Positions 39,327 to 49,183 of a DNA stretch of 64,000 bases are shown here, piece by piece (the first letter of the stretch is position 1; each line of letters opens with the position of its first letter). The translations under genes were made by a program, and so were the position numbers. The DNA is taken from the NCBI GenBank assembly GCA_934630515.1, contig CAKTVV010000015.1, positions 15,346 through 79,345 of the forward strand, in the 5' to 3' direction. The notes beneath the pieces were generated by a model that saw nothing but the letters and a program-made list of their open reading frames with translations, was not told the DNA's origin and did no database searches. This DNA is from an uncultured Eubacteriales bacterium. GTDB taxonomy: Bacteria; Bacillota; Clostridia; Oscillospirales; Acutalibacteraceae.

Positions 39327-41421
39327 GGACGGTTACCTCCGTTTTCTGTTTTTTGGAAAGATGGGTCATGCCCAGCGTAGTGACGCAGACGAGCTTATCG
39401 CACAGCATGAGCAGCGCCGGCAGGATGAAGATCACGCACAGCATACTCACGATGGCGCCCCGTGCCATCAGCATACACATGGAGCTGATGATGTCGATGT
39501 CGGAATACAGCGCCACGCCGAAGGTGGCGGCGAACAGCCCCATGCCGGACACCAAAATGGAGGGGATGGACGTGCCCAGCGCCGTGTTGACGCTCGCCCG
39601 CTTATCGTGTCCTGCCAGCCGCTCCGCCTTGTAGCGGGTGGTCATCAGAATGGCGTAGTCCACGGTAGCGCCCAGCTGGATGGTGCTGATGCAGATGGGG
39701 GCGATGAAGGGCAGTGATTGTCCCAGATAATGGGGCAGCCCCAGATTGATGAAGATGGCCAGCTCGATGACCGCAATGAGGATAAAGGGCAGGCTGATGC
39801 TCTTTTCCACCAGAGCGATGATGACGAAGATGGCGATAATGGACACGGCGTTGACCACTTGGAAGTCGTGGTTGGTGGTCTCAATCATATCCTTCATGCA
39901 GGGCGCCTCACCGATGAGCATCCCGGTGGGATCGTATTGCTTGAGGATGGTGTTCAGACTGGCGACCTGCTCGTTCACCTTGTCGCTGGCGACCTTGTAT
40001 TCGGAGTTGATGAGCAGCAGCTCCCATTTGTCGCTCTTAAGGATCTCCCGCAGGCTGTCCGGCAGGATCTCCTCCGGCACCCGGGAGCCGATCACCGATT
40101 CCAGTCCCAGCACATACTTGACGCCGTCCACATCCTCCATGTCCTTGATCATGGAACGGACGGATTTGGAGGAAAGGTTTGCGTCCACCAGCACCATGTG
40201 GGTGGAGGCGATGTCAAAATCCTCCGACAGCTTGGAGTTGGCGATGACGTATTCCATATCCTCCGGCAGACATTCGCCCATGTCGTAGTAGACCTCGTCG
40301 TTGGTCTTGTCGTAGCCGTAGTAGGCGGGCGGGATCAGCAGGGCGAAGATCACCAGAAACACCGGGAACACCTTGGTGACGCCGGCGGCGAACTTGCTCA
40401 TGTCGGGGATGATGGACTTGTGCCGGGTCTTTTGCAGGGGCTTATCCAGCACCAGGATCATGGCGGGCAGCACGGTCACGCAGCCGATAACGCCGAAGAT
40501 GACGCCCTTCGCCATGACCAGACCCAGATCACGCCCCAGCGTGAAGGTCATGAAGCACAGCGCCGCAAAGCCGGCGACCGTGGTGATGGAGCTGCCCACC
40601 ACCGAGGTGAGGGTATCGTGGATGGCGTGCGCCATCGCCTCCTTGGGGTCGCTGTAATGCAGCCGCTGCTCGTTGTAGCTGTGCCACAGGAAGATGGAAT
40701 AGTCCATGGTGACTGCCAGCTGCAGCACGGCGGACAGCGCCTTGGTGATGTACGAAATTTCGCCGAAGAAGTAGTTGGTTCCCAGATTTAAGAGGATCAT
40801 CATGCCGATGGAGGCGAGGAACACAAAGGGCACCAGCCAACCGTCCAGCAGCACCAGCATGGCGACGGTGGCGCACAGCACCGCCAGCCCCACATAGATG
40901 GGCTCTTCCTTTTCACACAGATCCTTCAGGTCGGTCACCAGCGCCGACATACCGGAGACGAAGCATTGCTTGCCGGCGATGGAGCGGATCTCCCGGATGG
41001 CGTCCATGGTGACGTCCGCCGAGGTGGCGCTGTCGAAGAATACCGCCACCAGCGTGGCGTTGTCGGTGTTGAATTCGTTATAGATCTCGTCCGGCAGCAG
41101 CTCCTTGGGGATGGACACATCTGCCAGGGAGGAATACCACAGCACCGTTTCCACATGGTCGACGGTCTCCAGTTTATCGCACAGGGCAGCCACGTCCTTG
41201 TCCGCCATGTCCTCCACCACGATGAAGGAAAAGGCTCCCTTGCCGAAATCCTTCAGCAGCTCGTTCTGCCCGATGACGGTATCCATGTCCTCCGGCAAAT
41301 AGTCCAGCATATCGTAGTTGATACGGGTGCCGACCATGCCCAGCACCGAGGGCACCAGCAGCACCAGCGCCAGAATTAAAATGGGAATGCGGTATTTAAC
41401 AACCGCTTTGGAAAACCCCAT
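39319..41421 (-). CDS. MMPL/RND-family transporter
   Basis: A 700-residue protein with two matching halves, each one helix, an extracytoplasmic domain and a five-helix bundle (about residues 175-330 and 515-690). Sequences such as LAVTMDYSIFLWHSYNEQR and GATVDYAILMTTRYKAERL hold the paired Asp-Tyr motif in TM4/TM10 that carries protons in MMPL proteins. It probably exports a lipid or hydrophobic compound, with the coiled-coil protein as its extracellular partner. The DUF308 gene lies immediately upstream. Confidence 0.88.
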   Translation of the reverse strand: MGFSKAVVKYRIPILILALVLLVPSVLGMVGTRINYDMLDYLPEDMDTVIGQNELLKDFGKGAFSFIVVEDMADKDVAALCDKLETVDHVETVLWYSSLADVSIPKELLPDEIYNEFNTDNATLVAVFFDSATSADVTMDAIREIRSIAGKQCFVSGMSALVTDLKDLCEKEEPIYVGLAVLCATVAMLVLLDGWLVPFVFLASIGMMILLNLGTNYFFGEISYITKALSAVLQLAVTMDYSIFLWHSYNEQRLHYSDPKEAMAHAIHDTLTSVVGSSITTVAGFAALCFMTFTLGRDLGLVMAKGVIFGVIGCVTVLPAMILVLDKPLQKTRHKSIIPDMSKFAAGVTKVFPVFLVIFALLIPPAYYGYDKTNDEVYYDMGECLPEDMEYVIANSKLSEDFDIASTHMVLVDANLSSKSVRSMIKDMEDVDGVKYVLGLESVIGSRVPEEILPDSLREILKSDKWELLLINSEYKVASDKVNEQVASLNTILKQYDPTGMLIGEAPCMKDMIETTNHDFQVVNAVSIIAIFVIIALVEKSISLPFILIAVIELAIFINLGLPHYLGQSLPFIAPICISTIQLGATVDYAILMTTRYKAERLAGHDKRASVNTALGTSIPSILVSGMGLFAATFGVALYSDIDIISSMCMLMARGAIVSMLCVIFILPALLMLCDKLVCVTTLGMTHLSKKQKTEVTVHE

Positions 41422-41426
41422 GACGC

Positions 41427-42029
41427 TTATTCCTCTCCTTCCTCATAGACGTCGGTCTCGATGACGTCCGGTCTTTGGTTTTTCACGATCTTGACCGCCG
41501 TAAGGACGGTGCTGAAATTGAGGATGCCCTCCGCCAGCAGGGTGATGCCCAGCAGCACCATCAGCAGGCTGCTGCCCTCGCCGGGGCGGAACATCAGCAC
41601 TAGTCCGCAGAGACCGGTCAGCACCGCCAGCACCAGAATCAGCCACCAGTTCCGGATGCCGAAGCTCTTGGCTTCGGCGGCGATCTGTATTTTGAACAGA
41701 CCGTCGGACAGAATAAAGATGCCGAAGGTGATGCAGATGAAGGTCATCAGTCCGGCGGGGTGGATCAGCAGGATGGCACCCAAAGCGATCAGCAGGATAC
41801 CGAAGGTAAGATCATACTGAAACGCCAGCCGGTACAGATCCCGGGAGAAATACCCCATCAGCCGCACGATGCCGAAGGCGATCAGCAGCACGCCGCAGAT
41901 GACGCCCAGCGCCGCTGCGGAGAACTCCGGCACGGCGATGAGCACCACGCCTAAAATGCACAGAGCAGCGGAGACGACGATATAGCCGATCTTGGCTGCC
42001 CGCATGGGGGCGATGGAACGCATATCCAT
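41427..42029 (-). CDS. DUF308 (HdeD-like) membrane protein
   Basis: A 200-residue protein of six hydrophobic helices in three helix pairs, each with the spaced Gly/Pro pattern of HdeD-type DUF308 proteins (for example ILLIALGAILLIHPAGLMTF). Start ATG 42029 follows AAAGGAG. It lies five bases before the MMPL gene and starts the three-gene operon. A probable promoter (TATACT, minus strand, 42088-42093) precedes it. Confidence 0.8.
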   Translation of the reverse strand: MDMRSIAPMRAAKIGYIVVSAALCILGVVLIAVPEFSAAALGVICGVLLIAFGIVRLMGYFSRDLYRLAFQYDLTFGILLIALGAILLIHPAGLMTFICITFGIFILSDGLFKIQIAAEAKSFGIRNWWLILVLAVLTGLCGLVLMFRPGEGSSLLMVLLGITLLAEGILNFSTVLTAVKIVKNQRPDVIETDVYEEGEE

Positions 42030-42303
42030 AGTGGTTTGCTCCTTTCGTGAATACACCGGGCGGGTCTTTCCCGCCTGTCTGCCCCATAGTATACCCACCC
42101 CGGAGCGGTCCGTCCATGGACAACGGCGGATGGGTGCTAAAATTTTGGGCAGGGCGGCGGTTTTGTCTGAATTTCGGACAGTTTTCGGGAGAGTGTCCGG
42201 TATTTGGGCAGGCGCCCAACGGGTGTCCATTGCAACCGGCGGCGGTTTCCGGTACACTGCCGTCAGACAGACAGAAATTAAACACCGGACCGATTTTTGT
42301 CCA

Positions 42304-42332
42304 TTGCTTTTTTCCGGCGCCTGTGGTATAAT
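42304..42332 (+). promoter_or_regulatory. Promoter of the ATP synthase operon
   Basis: TTGCTT, 17 bases, TATAAT, 36 bp before the first gene. Confidence 0.75.
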
Positions 42333-42368
42333 TTTCGTCACTACGATAGAAAAGGCGGGTGCGGGTGG

Positions 42369-42764
42369 ATGAAGGCCATCGACAAGACCGTGCGGCAGGA
42401 GACCGGGTATATCGCCCTGTGCGAGCTGCTGCTCAGCGTGCTGCTGCAGGCGGTGTTTCTGGTGATCGGCCAGTGGAATTACACCGTGCTGCTGGGGAAT
42501 CTGCTCAGCGGCGGTGTGGCGGTGCTGAATTTCTTTCTGATGGGCGTGACCATTCAGGAGGCGACCGACCGGGAGGAGAAAAACGCCCGTACGCTGATGC
42601 GAATGTCCCAGTCGCTGCGGATGGTGGCGCTGTTTGCGGCGGCGGCGCTGGGGGTGCTGCTGCCCTGCTTTAATACCGTGACGGCGCTGGTGCCGTTGTT
42701 CTTCCCCCGGCTGGCGGTGGCGTTCCGCCCGCTGGTGGGGCGGAAGTCGGGGAATACCCCATGA
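42369..42764 (+). CDS. atpI: ATP synthase accessory subunit I (AtpI-like)
   Basis: A 131-residue membrane protein with four hydrophobic helices and a short soluble loop, first gene of the atp operon where AtpI is expected. AtpI assists assembly of the c-ring and may bind Mg2+. Sequence conservation is low in this family, so the call relies on position and topology. It overlaps atpB by four bases. Confidence 0.7.
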   Translation: MKAIDKTVRQETGYIALCELLLSVLLQAVFLVIGQWNYTVLLGNLLSGGVAVLNFFLMGVTIQEATDREEKNARTLMRMSQSLRMVALFAAAALGVLLPCFNTVTALVPLFFPRLAVAFRPLVGRKSGNTP

Positions 42765-43696
42765 AAGGAGCGGAACCGAAACCCATGAATACGAAAAGCC
42801 GCCGTTTCCGGGCGGTGGACATTCTGCTGCTGGTGCTGGCGGCGCTGCCGCTGGTGGCGGGGATGGTGCTGAAGATCCTGTTCACCCCCGCCTCCGACGA
42901 TATTGAGATCGTGGGGGCGCTGGTGTATACCACCCTCCCGCTGCCGCTGGGGGGCTTGCCCATCACCGAGGCGCAGGTCAATTCCTGGCTGGTGATCCTG
43001 TCGGTGTTCTGGCTGTGCCTGTATATGACCCACGGCATCACCGCTGCGGGGGGCAGCAAGCGTCAGCTCATCGCCGAATGGATCGTGGAAAAAACCGACG
43101 GTCTCATCCACGCCAATATGGGCGACTATTTTGCGGGCTTTTCGCCGTTTATTGCGGCGGTGATGGCGCTGTCGGCGTTCTCCAGCCTGCTGACCCTGCT
43201 GGGGCTGTACGCTCCCACCTCTGACCTGAATGTGGTGGGGGGCTGGGCGCTGCTGGTGTTTGCGCTGATCACCTGTTATAAGTGCAAGTGCGGGCCTCTG
43301 CAGTATCTCAAGAGCTTTGCCGAGCCGGTGCCGCTGCTGGCACCCCTCAATATCATCAGCGAGGTGGCGACCCCCATCTCCATGGCGTTCCGTCATTACG
43401 GCAACATCCTCTCCGGCTCGGTGATCTCCGTGCTGGTGGCGGCGGGGCTGACGGGGCTGTCCAAGCTGGTGCTGGGCTGGCTGCCCGGTGTGCTGGGCGA
43501 TATCCCGCTGCTGCGCATCGGTCTGCCCGCCGTGCTGAGCATCTATTTCGATGTGTTCAGCGGATTGCTGCAGGCGTTTATTTTCGCTATGCTGACGATG
43601 CTGTATGTGTCCGGCGGCTTCCCCGCCGACCTGTACTTCGCCCGGCAGGCGAAAAAGGCCGCAAAGAAAGCGGATATCGCAATCACCCGTTCGTAA
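42761..43696 (+). CDS. atpB: ATP synthase F0 subunit a
   Basis: A 311-residue membrane protein. The essential stator arginine is R211 in ISMAFRHYGNILSG, and the last helices carry SIYFDVFSGLLQAFIFAMLTMLYV. Subunit a forms the ion half-channels against the c-ring. Start ATG 42761 overlaps the atpI stop; ATG 42785, after AAGGAG, is an alternative eight residues shorter. Confidence 0.93.
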   Translation: MKGAEPKPMNTKSRRFRAVDILLLVLAALPLVAGMVLKILFTPASDDIEIVGALVYTTLPLPLGGLPITEAQVNSWLVILSVFWLCLYMTHGITAAGGSKRQLIAEWIVEKTDGLIHANMGDYFAGFSPFIAAVMALSAFSSLLTLLGLYAPTSDLNVVGGWALLVFALITCYKCKCGPLQYLKSFAEPVPLLAPLNIISEVATPISMAFRHYGNILSGSVISVLVAAGLTGLSKLVLGWLPGVLGDIPLLRIGLPAVLSIYFDVFSGLLQAFIFAMLTMLYVSGGFPADLYFARQAKKAAKKADIAITRS

Positions 43697-43736
43697 ATTC
43701 ACCCCGACAGAAAATAAAATTTGGAGGTATATCATT

Positions 43737-44021
43737 ATGTTGGAACTGGCAATCGGTATTATTCTGGGCTGCTGCGCTTTGGGCGCCGGTATGGCGATGA
43801 TCGCCGGTATCGGCCCCGGTATCGGTGAAGGCAACGCCGTGGCAAAGGCGTGCGAGGCCATCGGCCGGCAGCCGGAGTGCAAGTCGGAGGTCACCACCAC
43901 CATGCTCATGGGCTGCGCCATCGCCGAGACCACCGGTCTGTATGCGCTGGTCATCGCCATTCTGCTGATCTTCGTGGCGCCCGGCCGTCTGGTGAACATT
44001 CTGATGAACACCATCAAATAA
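43737..44021 (+). CDS. atpE: ATP synthase F0 subunit c
   Basis: A 94-residue two-helix hairpin with the polar loop RQPE. Helix 1 has GIGPGIGEGNAVAKA and helix 2 has AIAETTGLYALVIA. Glu64 is the ion-binding carboxylate, followed by T65 and Y69. At the position of Gln32 in Na+-type c subunits there is Glu31, giving a second carboxylate. This two-carboxylate pattern is known from the Na+-driven Fusobacterium nucleatum enzyme. TTGGAGGT precedes the ATG. Confidence 0.95.
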   Translation: MLELAIGIILGCCALGAGMAMIAGIGPGIGEGNAVAKACEAIGRQPECKSEVTTTMLMGCAIAETTGLYALVIAILLIFVAPGRLVNILMNTIK

Positions 44022-44033
44022 GGAGTGACGGAT

Positions 44034-44558
44034 ATGCAAAATCTTGATGTCATATCCATCAATCTGTGGCAGGTGCTGATCTCTCTGTGCAATCTGCTGC
44101 TGCTGTTCCTGATCCTCAAGAAATTCCTCTATCAGCCGGTGCGCAAGATGCTGGCGCAGCGCAAGGCGCAGCTGGACGAGCAGTACCGCAAGGCGGAGCA
44201 GGCGCAGCAGGCGGCGGAGGAGAGCCGGCAGACCTATGAGCGGCAGCTGGCGGACGCCCACGCTCAGGCGGAGCGGATCCTGCAGACCGCCGCCGGGCAG
44301 GCGGACCATCGGGCGGAGCGCATCGTAGCCGACGCCCGGGAGAAGGCGGACGGCATCGTACGGGAAGCCCAGACCCAGGCGGCGCTGGAGCAGAAAAAGG
44401 CGCAGGCGGGGATCAAGCAGGAGATCGTGGATGTGTCGGCGGTGCTGGCGGCCAAGCTGCTGGAGCGGGAGATCCGTCCCGCCGACCATCGGGCGCTCAT
44501 CGACGCCGCCATTGCGGATATGGGAGAAATAGGTGACGCCAATGACGGACATCAGTAA
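44034..44558 (+). CDS. atpF: ATP synthase F0 subunit b
   Basis: A 174-residue stator protein: one N-terminal membrane helix (LWQVLISLCNLLLLFLILKKFL) and a long charged coiled coil rich in Gln, Ala and Arg. It connects F0 with subunit delta. ATG 44034 follows AAGGAG; GTG 44025 is in frame but inside that site. Confidence 0.93.
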   Translation: MQNLDVISINLWQVLISLCNLLLLFLILKKFLYQPVRKMLAQRKAQLDEQYRKAEQAQQAAEESRQTYERQLADAHAQAERILQTAAGQADHRAERIVADAREKADGIVREAQTQAALEQKKAQAGIKQEIVDVSAVLAAKLLEREIRPADHRALIDAAIADMGEIGDANDGHQ

Positions 44559-45072
44559 GGAATATGCGGCGGCGCTGTTTGCGCTGGCACGGGAGAGCGG
44601 GCAGGAGCGGGCGTTTTCCGCTGCGCTGGCGCTCATCGACCGGCAGCTGACGGCGCAGCCGGAGTATGCGGCGCTGCTGTCCTCTCCCAATGTGCCGCTG
44701 AAGGAGCGGCTGGGGCTGCTGGAGGAGGCATTCGGTGCACAGGTGCCGGAATATGTGCTGTCCTTTACGCAGCTGCTGTGCGAAAAGGGGCATATCCGGC
44801 AGTTTTCCGCCTGTGTACAGGAGTATGAGGCGCTGGTGCGGGCGCTGAGCGACGTGTCCGCCGCCCGGATCGTCAGCGCTGTGGAGCTGACCGGGGAGGA
44901 AAAGGCAGCGCTGGTGCAGCGGCTCGCCGCCCTCAGCGGGCACACGGTGGAGCCAACCTACGAGATCGACGGCAGCATCCTCGGCGGCGTGGTGGTCTAT
45001 ATGGACGACCGGGTCATCGACAGCAGCCTCCGGCATAAATTCAAAGAGATAAAGGAAGTGATCGGTCCATGA
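44542..45072 (+). CDS. atpH: ATP synthase F1 subunit delta
   Basis: A 176-residue protein with the N-terminal helical domain (SKEYAAALFALARESG) and the conserved C-terminal end DGSILGGVVVYMDDRVIDSSLRHKF. It fixes the stator to the alpha/beta ring. ATG 44542 follows AGGTGA and overlaps atpF by 17 bases. Confidence 0.93.
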   Translation: MTDISKEYAAALFALARESGQERAFSAALALIDRQLTAQPEYAALLSSPNVPLKERLGLLEEAFGAQVPEYVLSFTQLLCEKGHIRQFSACVQEYEALVRALSDVSAARIVSAVELTGEEKAALVQRLAALSGHTVEPTYEIDGSILGGVVVYMDDRVIDSSLRHKFKEIKEVIGP

Positions 45073-46559
45073 GTACGAATCCCGAGGAGATCGGCAGCAT
45101 TATCAAGGAGCAGATCCGTGCCTACCGTTCCCGCACCGAGATGACCGAGACCGGCACGGTGATACTGGTGGGCGACGGGATCGCCCGGGTCTACGGGCTG
45201 CGCAGCTGTATGGCGGGCGAGCTGTTGGAATTTGACGACGGCAGCTTCGGCATGGCGCAGAATCTGGAGGACGAGACCGTGTCGGTGGCGCTGCTGTCGG
45301 ATGAAAACGACATCCGGGAGGGCTCCCGGGTCAAGCGCACCGGCAAGGTGCTGAGCGTGCCGGTGGGCGAAGCCCTGCTGGGACGGGTGGTCAATGCGCT
45401 GGGTAAGCCCATCGACGGCAAGGGCCCGGCGGCGTGCACCGTGACCCGCCCCGTAGAGGCGGAGGCGCCGGGCATCATCGAGCGGCAGAGCGTATCGGTG
45501 CCGCTGCAGACCGGCATCAAGGCCATCGACAGCATGGTGCCCATCGGTCGGGGACAGCGGGAGCTGATCATCGGCGACCGCCAGACCGGTAAGACGGAGA
45601 TCGCCATCGACACCATCATCAACCAGAAAAACACCGATGTGCTGTGTATTTATGTCGCCATCGGGCAGAAGAGCACCTCGGTGGTGCAGATTGCCAACGA
45701 GCTGGCTCGCTGCGGGGCGATGGAGTATACCATCATCGTGTCCGCCTCCGCCTCGGAGAGCGCGCCGCTGCAGTATATCGCCCCCTATGCGGGCTGCGCT
45801 ATGGCGGAATACTTCCGGGAGCAGGGCAAGGATGTGCTGATCATCTACGACGACCTGTCCAAGCACGCCGTGGCTTACCGGGCGCTTTCTCTGCTGATCC
45901 GGCGTCCGCCCGGCCGTGAGGCGTATCCAGGCGATGTGTTCTATCTCCACTCCCGTCTGCTGGAGCGGGCGGCATGCGTGGCGCCGGAATACGGCGGCGG
46001 CTCCATCACCGCCCTGCCCATCATCGAGACCCAGGCGGGGGATGTGTCGGCGTATATTCCGACGAACGTCATTTCCATCACCGACGGACAGATCTTTTTG
46101 GAGACCGAGCTGTTCCATGCGGGCATCATGCCCGCCATCAACCCCGGTATCTCCGTCAGCCGTGTGGGCGGCTCCGCCCAGCTGAAGGCTATGAAGAAGG
46201 TGTCCGGCGATCTGCGGCTGCTCTATTCCCAGTATCGGGAGCTGCAGTCCTTCGCCCAGTTCGGCAGCGATCTGGATGCGGATACCAAGGCACGTCTGGC
46301 GCTGGGCGAGCGCATCGTGGAGGTGCTGAAGCAGAAGCGCAACTCTCCCGTGCGGGCGGGCTGCCAGGTGTGCATCATCTACGCCGTCATTCACGGGTAT
46401 CTCAACGACGTTCCCGTGGACAAGGTGCAGGCGTATGAGCAGCGGCTGTATGATTTTATGGAGACGAAGCATCCGGCGCTGCTGGAGCGGTTTGAGGCGG
46501 GCAGCTTCGACGAGTCCGACGCCGCCGAGCTGGAAGCGGCGCTGACGGAAATGGAGTGA
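45069..46559 (+). CDS. atpA: ATP synthase F1 subunit alpha
   Basis: A 496-residue protein with Walker A GDRQTGKT at residues 169-176, VAIGQKSTSVVQIA, DDLSKHAVAYRALSLLIRRPPGREAYPGD and ITDGQIFLE. The arginine finger is in ISVSRVGGSAQLKAMKKV. It forms the non-catalytic nucleotide sites. The ATG overlaps the delta stop by four bases. Confidence 0.97.
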   Translation: MSTNPEEIGSIIKEQIRAYRSRTEMTETGTVILVGDGIARVYGLRSCMAGELLEFDDGSFGMAQNLEDETVSVALLSDENDIREGSRVKRTGKVLSVPVGEALLGRVVNALGKPIDGKGPAACTVTRPVEAEAPGIIERQSVSVPLQTGIKAIDSMVPIGRGQRELIIGDRQTGKTEIAIDTIINQKNTDVLCIYVAIGQKSTSVVQIANELARCGAMEYTIIVSASASESAPLQYIAPYAGCAMAEYFREQGKDVLIIYDDLSKHAVAYRALSLLIRRPPGREAYPGDVFYLHSRLLERAACVAPEYGGGSITALPIIETQAGDVSAYIPTNVISITDGQIFLETELFHAGIMPAINPGISVSRVGGSAQLKAMKKVSGDLRLLYSQYRELQSFAQFGSDLDADTKARLALGERIVEVLKQKRNSPVRAGCQVCIIYAVIHGYLNDVPVDKVQAYEQRLYDFMETKHPALLERFEAGSFDESDAAELEAALTEME

Positions 46560-46563
46560 GCCT

Positions 46564-47364
46564 ATGGGAGCGGATACAAAAGCTCTGCGCACCCGTATTA
46601 AGAGTGTGCGCTCCACCATGCACCTGACGAAAGCTATGGGGCTGGTGGCGTCCTCCAAGATCCGCCGGGCGAACGAAGCCATGCACAAGGCGGCGGACTA
46701 TGCCGGGGCGCTCTCGGATATGACCGAGGTGCTGCTGCGCTGTCCGGAATGCGCCAAGAGCCCCTATCTGCGGCAGACAGGCGACCGTACCCGGCTGATC
46801 GTGATCGCCGGCGACCGGGGTCTGGCGGGGGGCTATAATGCCAACGTGTTCCGGCTGGTGCGGGAGTATCCGGTGGCGGAGCTGCTGCCCATCGGCAAGC
46901 GTGCCTGCGACCGGTTCGGCAAGCCTTTTGTTTCCTCCGAGACCTTCTCCGGTGAGGATGCCCATACTTGGGCGAAGACCCTGTGCGCCGATTTCGCCGC
47001 CGGGGACTATGACCGGCTGGGGATCGTCTATACCCGCTATGTGTCCATGATGACCCAAGAGGCGGCGGTGCAGTGGGTACTGCCCCTGACCCGCCCCGAG
47101 GGCGGAAAGACCGTCAGCACTCTGTTTGAGCCGGATGAGGCGACGGTGCTGGAGACGGCGGTGCCCGCCTATGTGGCGGGGGTGATCGCCGCCGCCGTGC
47201 GGGAGAGCTTCGCCAGCGAGGTGGCGGCACGCCGGGTGGCGATGGACGCCGCCGGGAAGAACGCCACCGCTATGATCGACGATCTGCAGCTGCGGTATAA
47301 CCGGGCACGGCAGAGCGCCATCACCCAGGAGATCACCGAGATCGTCGCCGGCAGCGGCGCTTGA
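46564..47364 (+). CDS. atpG: ATP synthase F1 subunit gamma
   Basis: A 266-residue central stalk protein: N-terminal helix RTRIKSVRSTMHLTKAMGLVASSKIRRA, then IVIAGDRGLAGGYNANVFRL, and the C-terminal helix RMA-type segment LQLRYNRARQSAITQEITEIVAG. It is somewhat shorter than the usual 280-290 residues but has both essential coiled-coil ends. Confidence 0.95.
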   Translation: MGADTKALRTRIKSVRSTMHLTKAMGLVASSKIRRANEAMHKAADYAGALSDMTEVLLRCPECAKSPYLRQTGDRTRLIVIAGDRGLAGGYNANVFRLVREYPVAELLPIGKRACDRFGKPFVSSETFSGEDAHTWAKTLCADFAAGDYDRLGIVYTRYVSMMTQEAAVQWVLPLTRPEGGKTVSTLFEPDEATVLETAVPAYVAGVIAAAVRESFASEVAARRVAMDAAGKNATAMIDDLQLRYNRARQSAITQEITEIVAGSGA

Positions 47365-47378
47365 AAGGAGAGAGCCCA

Positions 47379-48775
<1,397 letters not shown>

Positions 48776-48779
<4 letters not shown>

Positions 48780-49048
48780 ATACCTTTCATCTGACGGTCG
48801 CCACTCCCGACGGCAATCGGTTTTCCGACGAGGCGGCGGGGCTGTATGTCCGGGGGGCTGCGGGGGATCTGGCGATCCTGGCGGGGCATATCCCCTTTGT
48901 GACGGCGGTGCAGCCGGGGGTCTGCCGGATCGCACTGCCCGACGGGAGCGAACGGGCCGCCCATATCGACGGCGGCTTGCTCACCGTGAGCGCCGACGGC
49001 ACCACCCTGCTGTCCGGCAGCTTCCGGTTCGAGGATACAGCAGAATAA
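48776..49048 (+). CDS. atpC: ATP synthase F1 subunit epsilon, short form lacking the C-terminal helices
   Basis: Only 90 residues, versus about 135 in most bacteria. The N-terminal beta-sandwich is complete (FHLTVATPDGNRFSDEAAGLYVRGAAGDLAILAGHIPFVTAVQPG), ending SFRFEDTAE. The two-helix inhibitory domain that normally follows is missing, and the stop is followed at once by a terminator, so it is not a frameshift I can see. It overlaps atpD by four bases. Confidence 0.92.
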
Positions 49049-49060
49049 TGTATACGAAAA

Positions 49061-49098
49061 GCCCGCCCGGGGTGTTTATACACCCCGGGCGGGCTTTT
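49061..49098 (+). terminator. Terminator of the ATP synthase operon
   Basis: A perfect 15-bp stem, GCCCGCCCGGGGTGT with its complement, TTAT loop, followed by TTTT. Confidence 0.95.
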
Positions 49099-49183
49099 GC
49101 TCTGAAAAAGGAGAGGAACGCTGTCCGGTACGGCGGGCGTTGCGGGCGAACTTTTCGGTGCGGCGAGTGGTTTGTGCCGCCGC

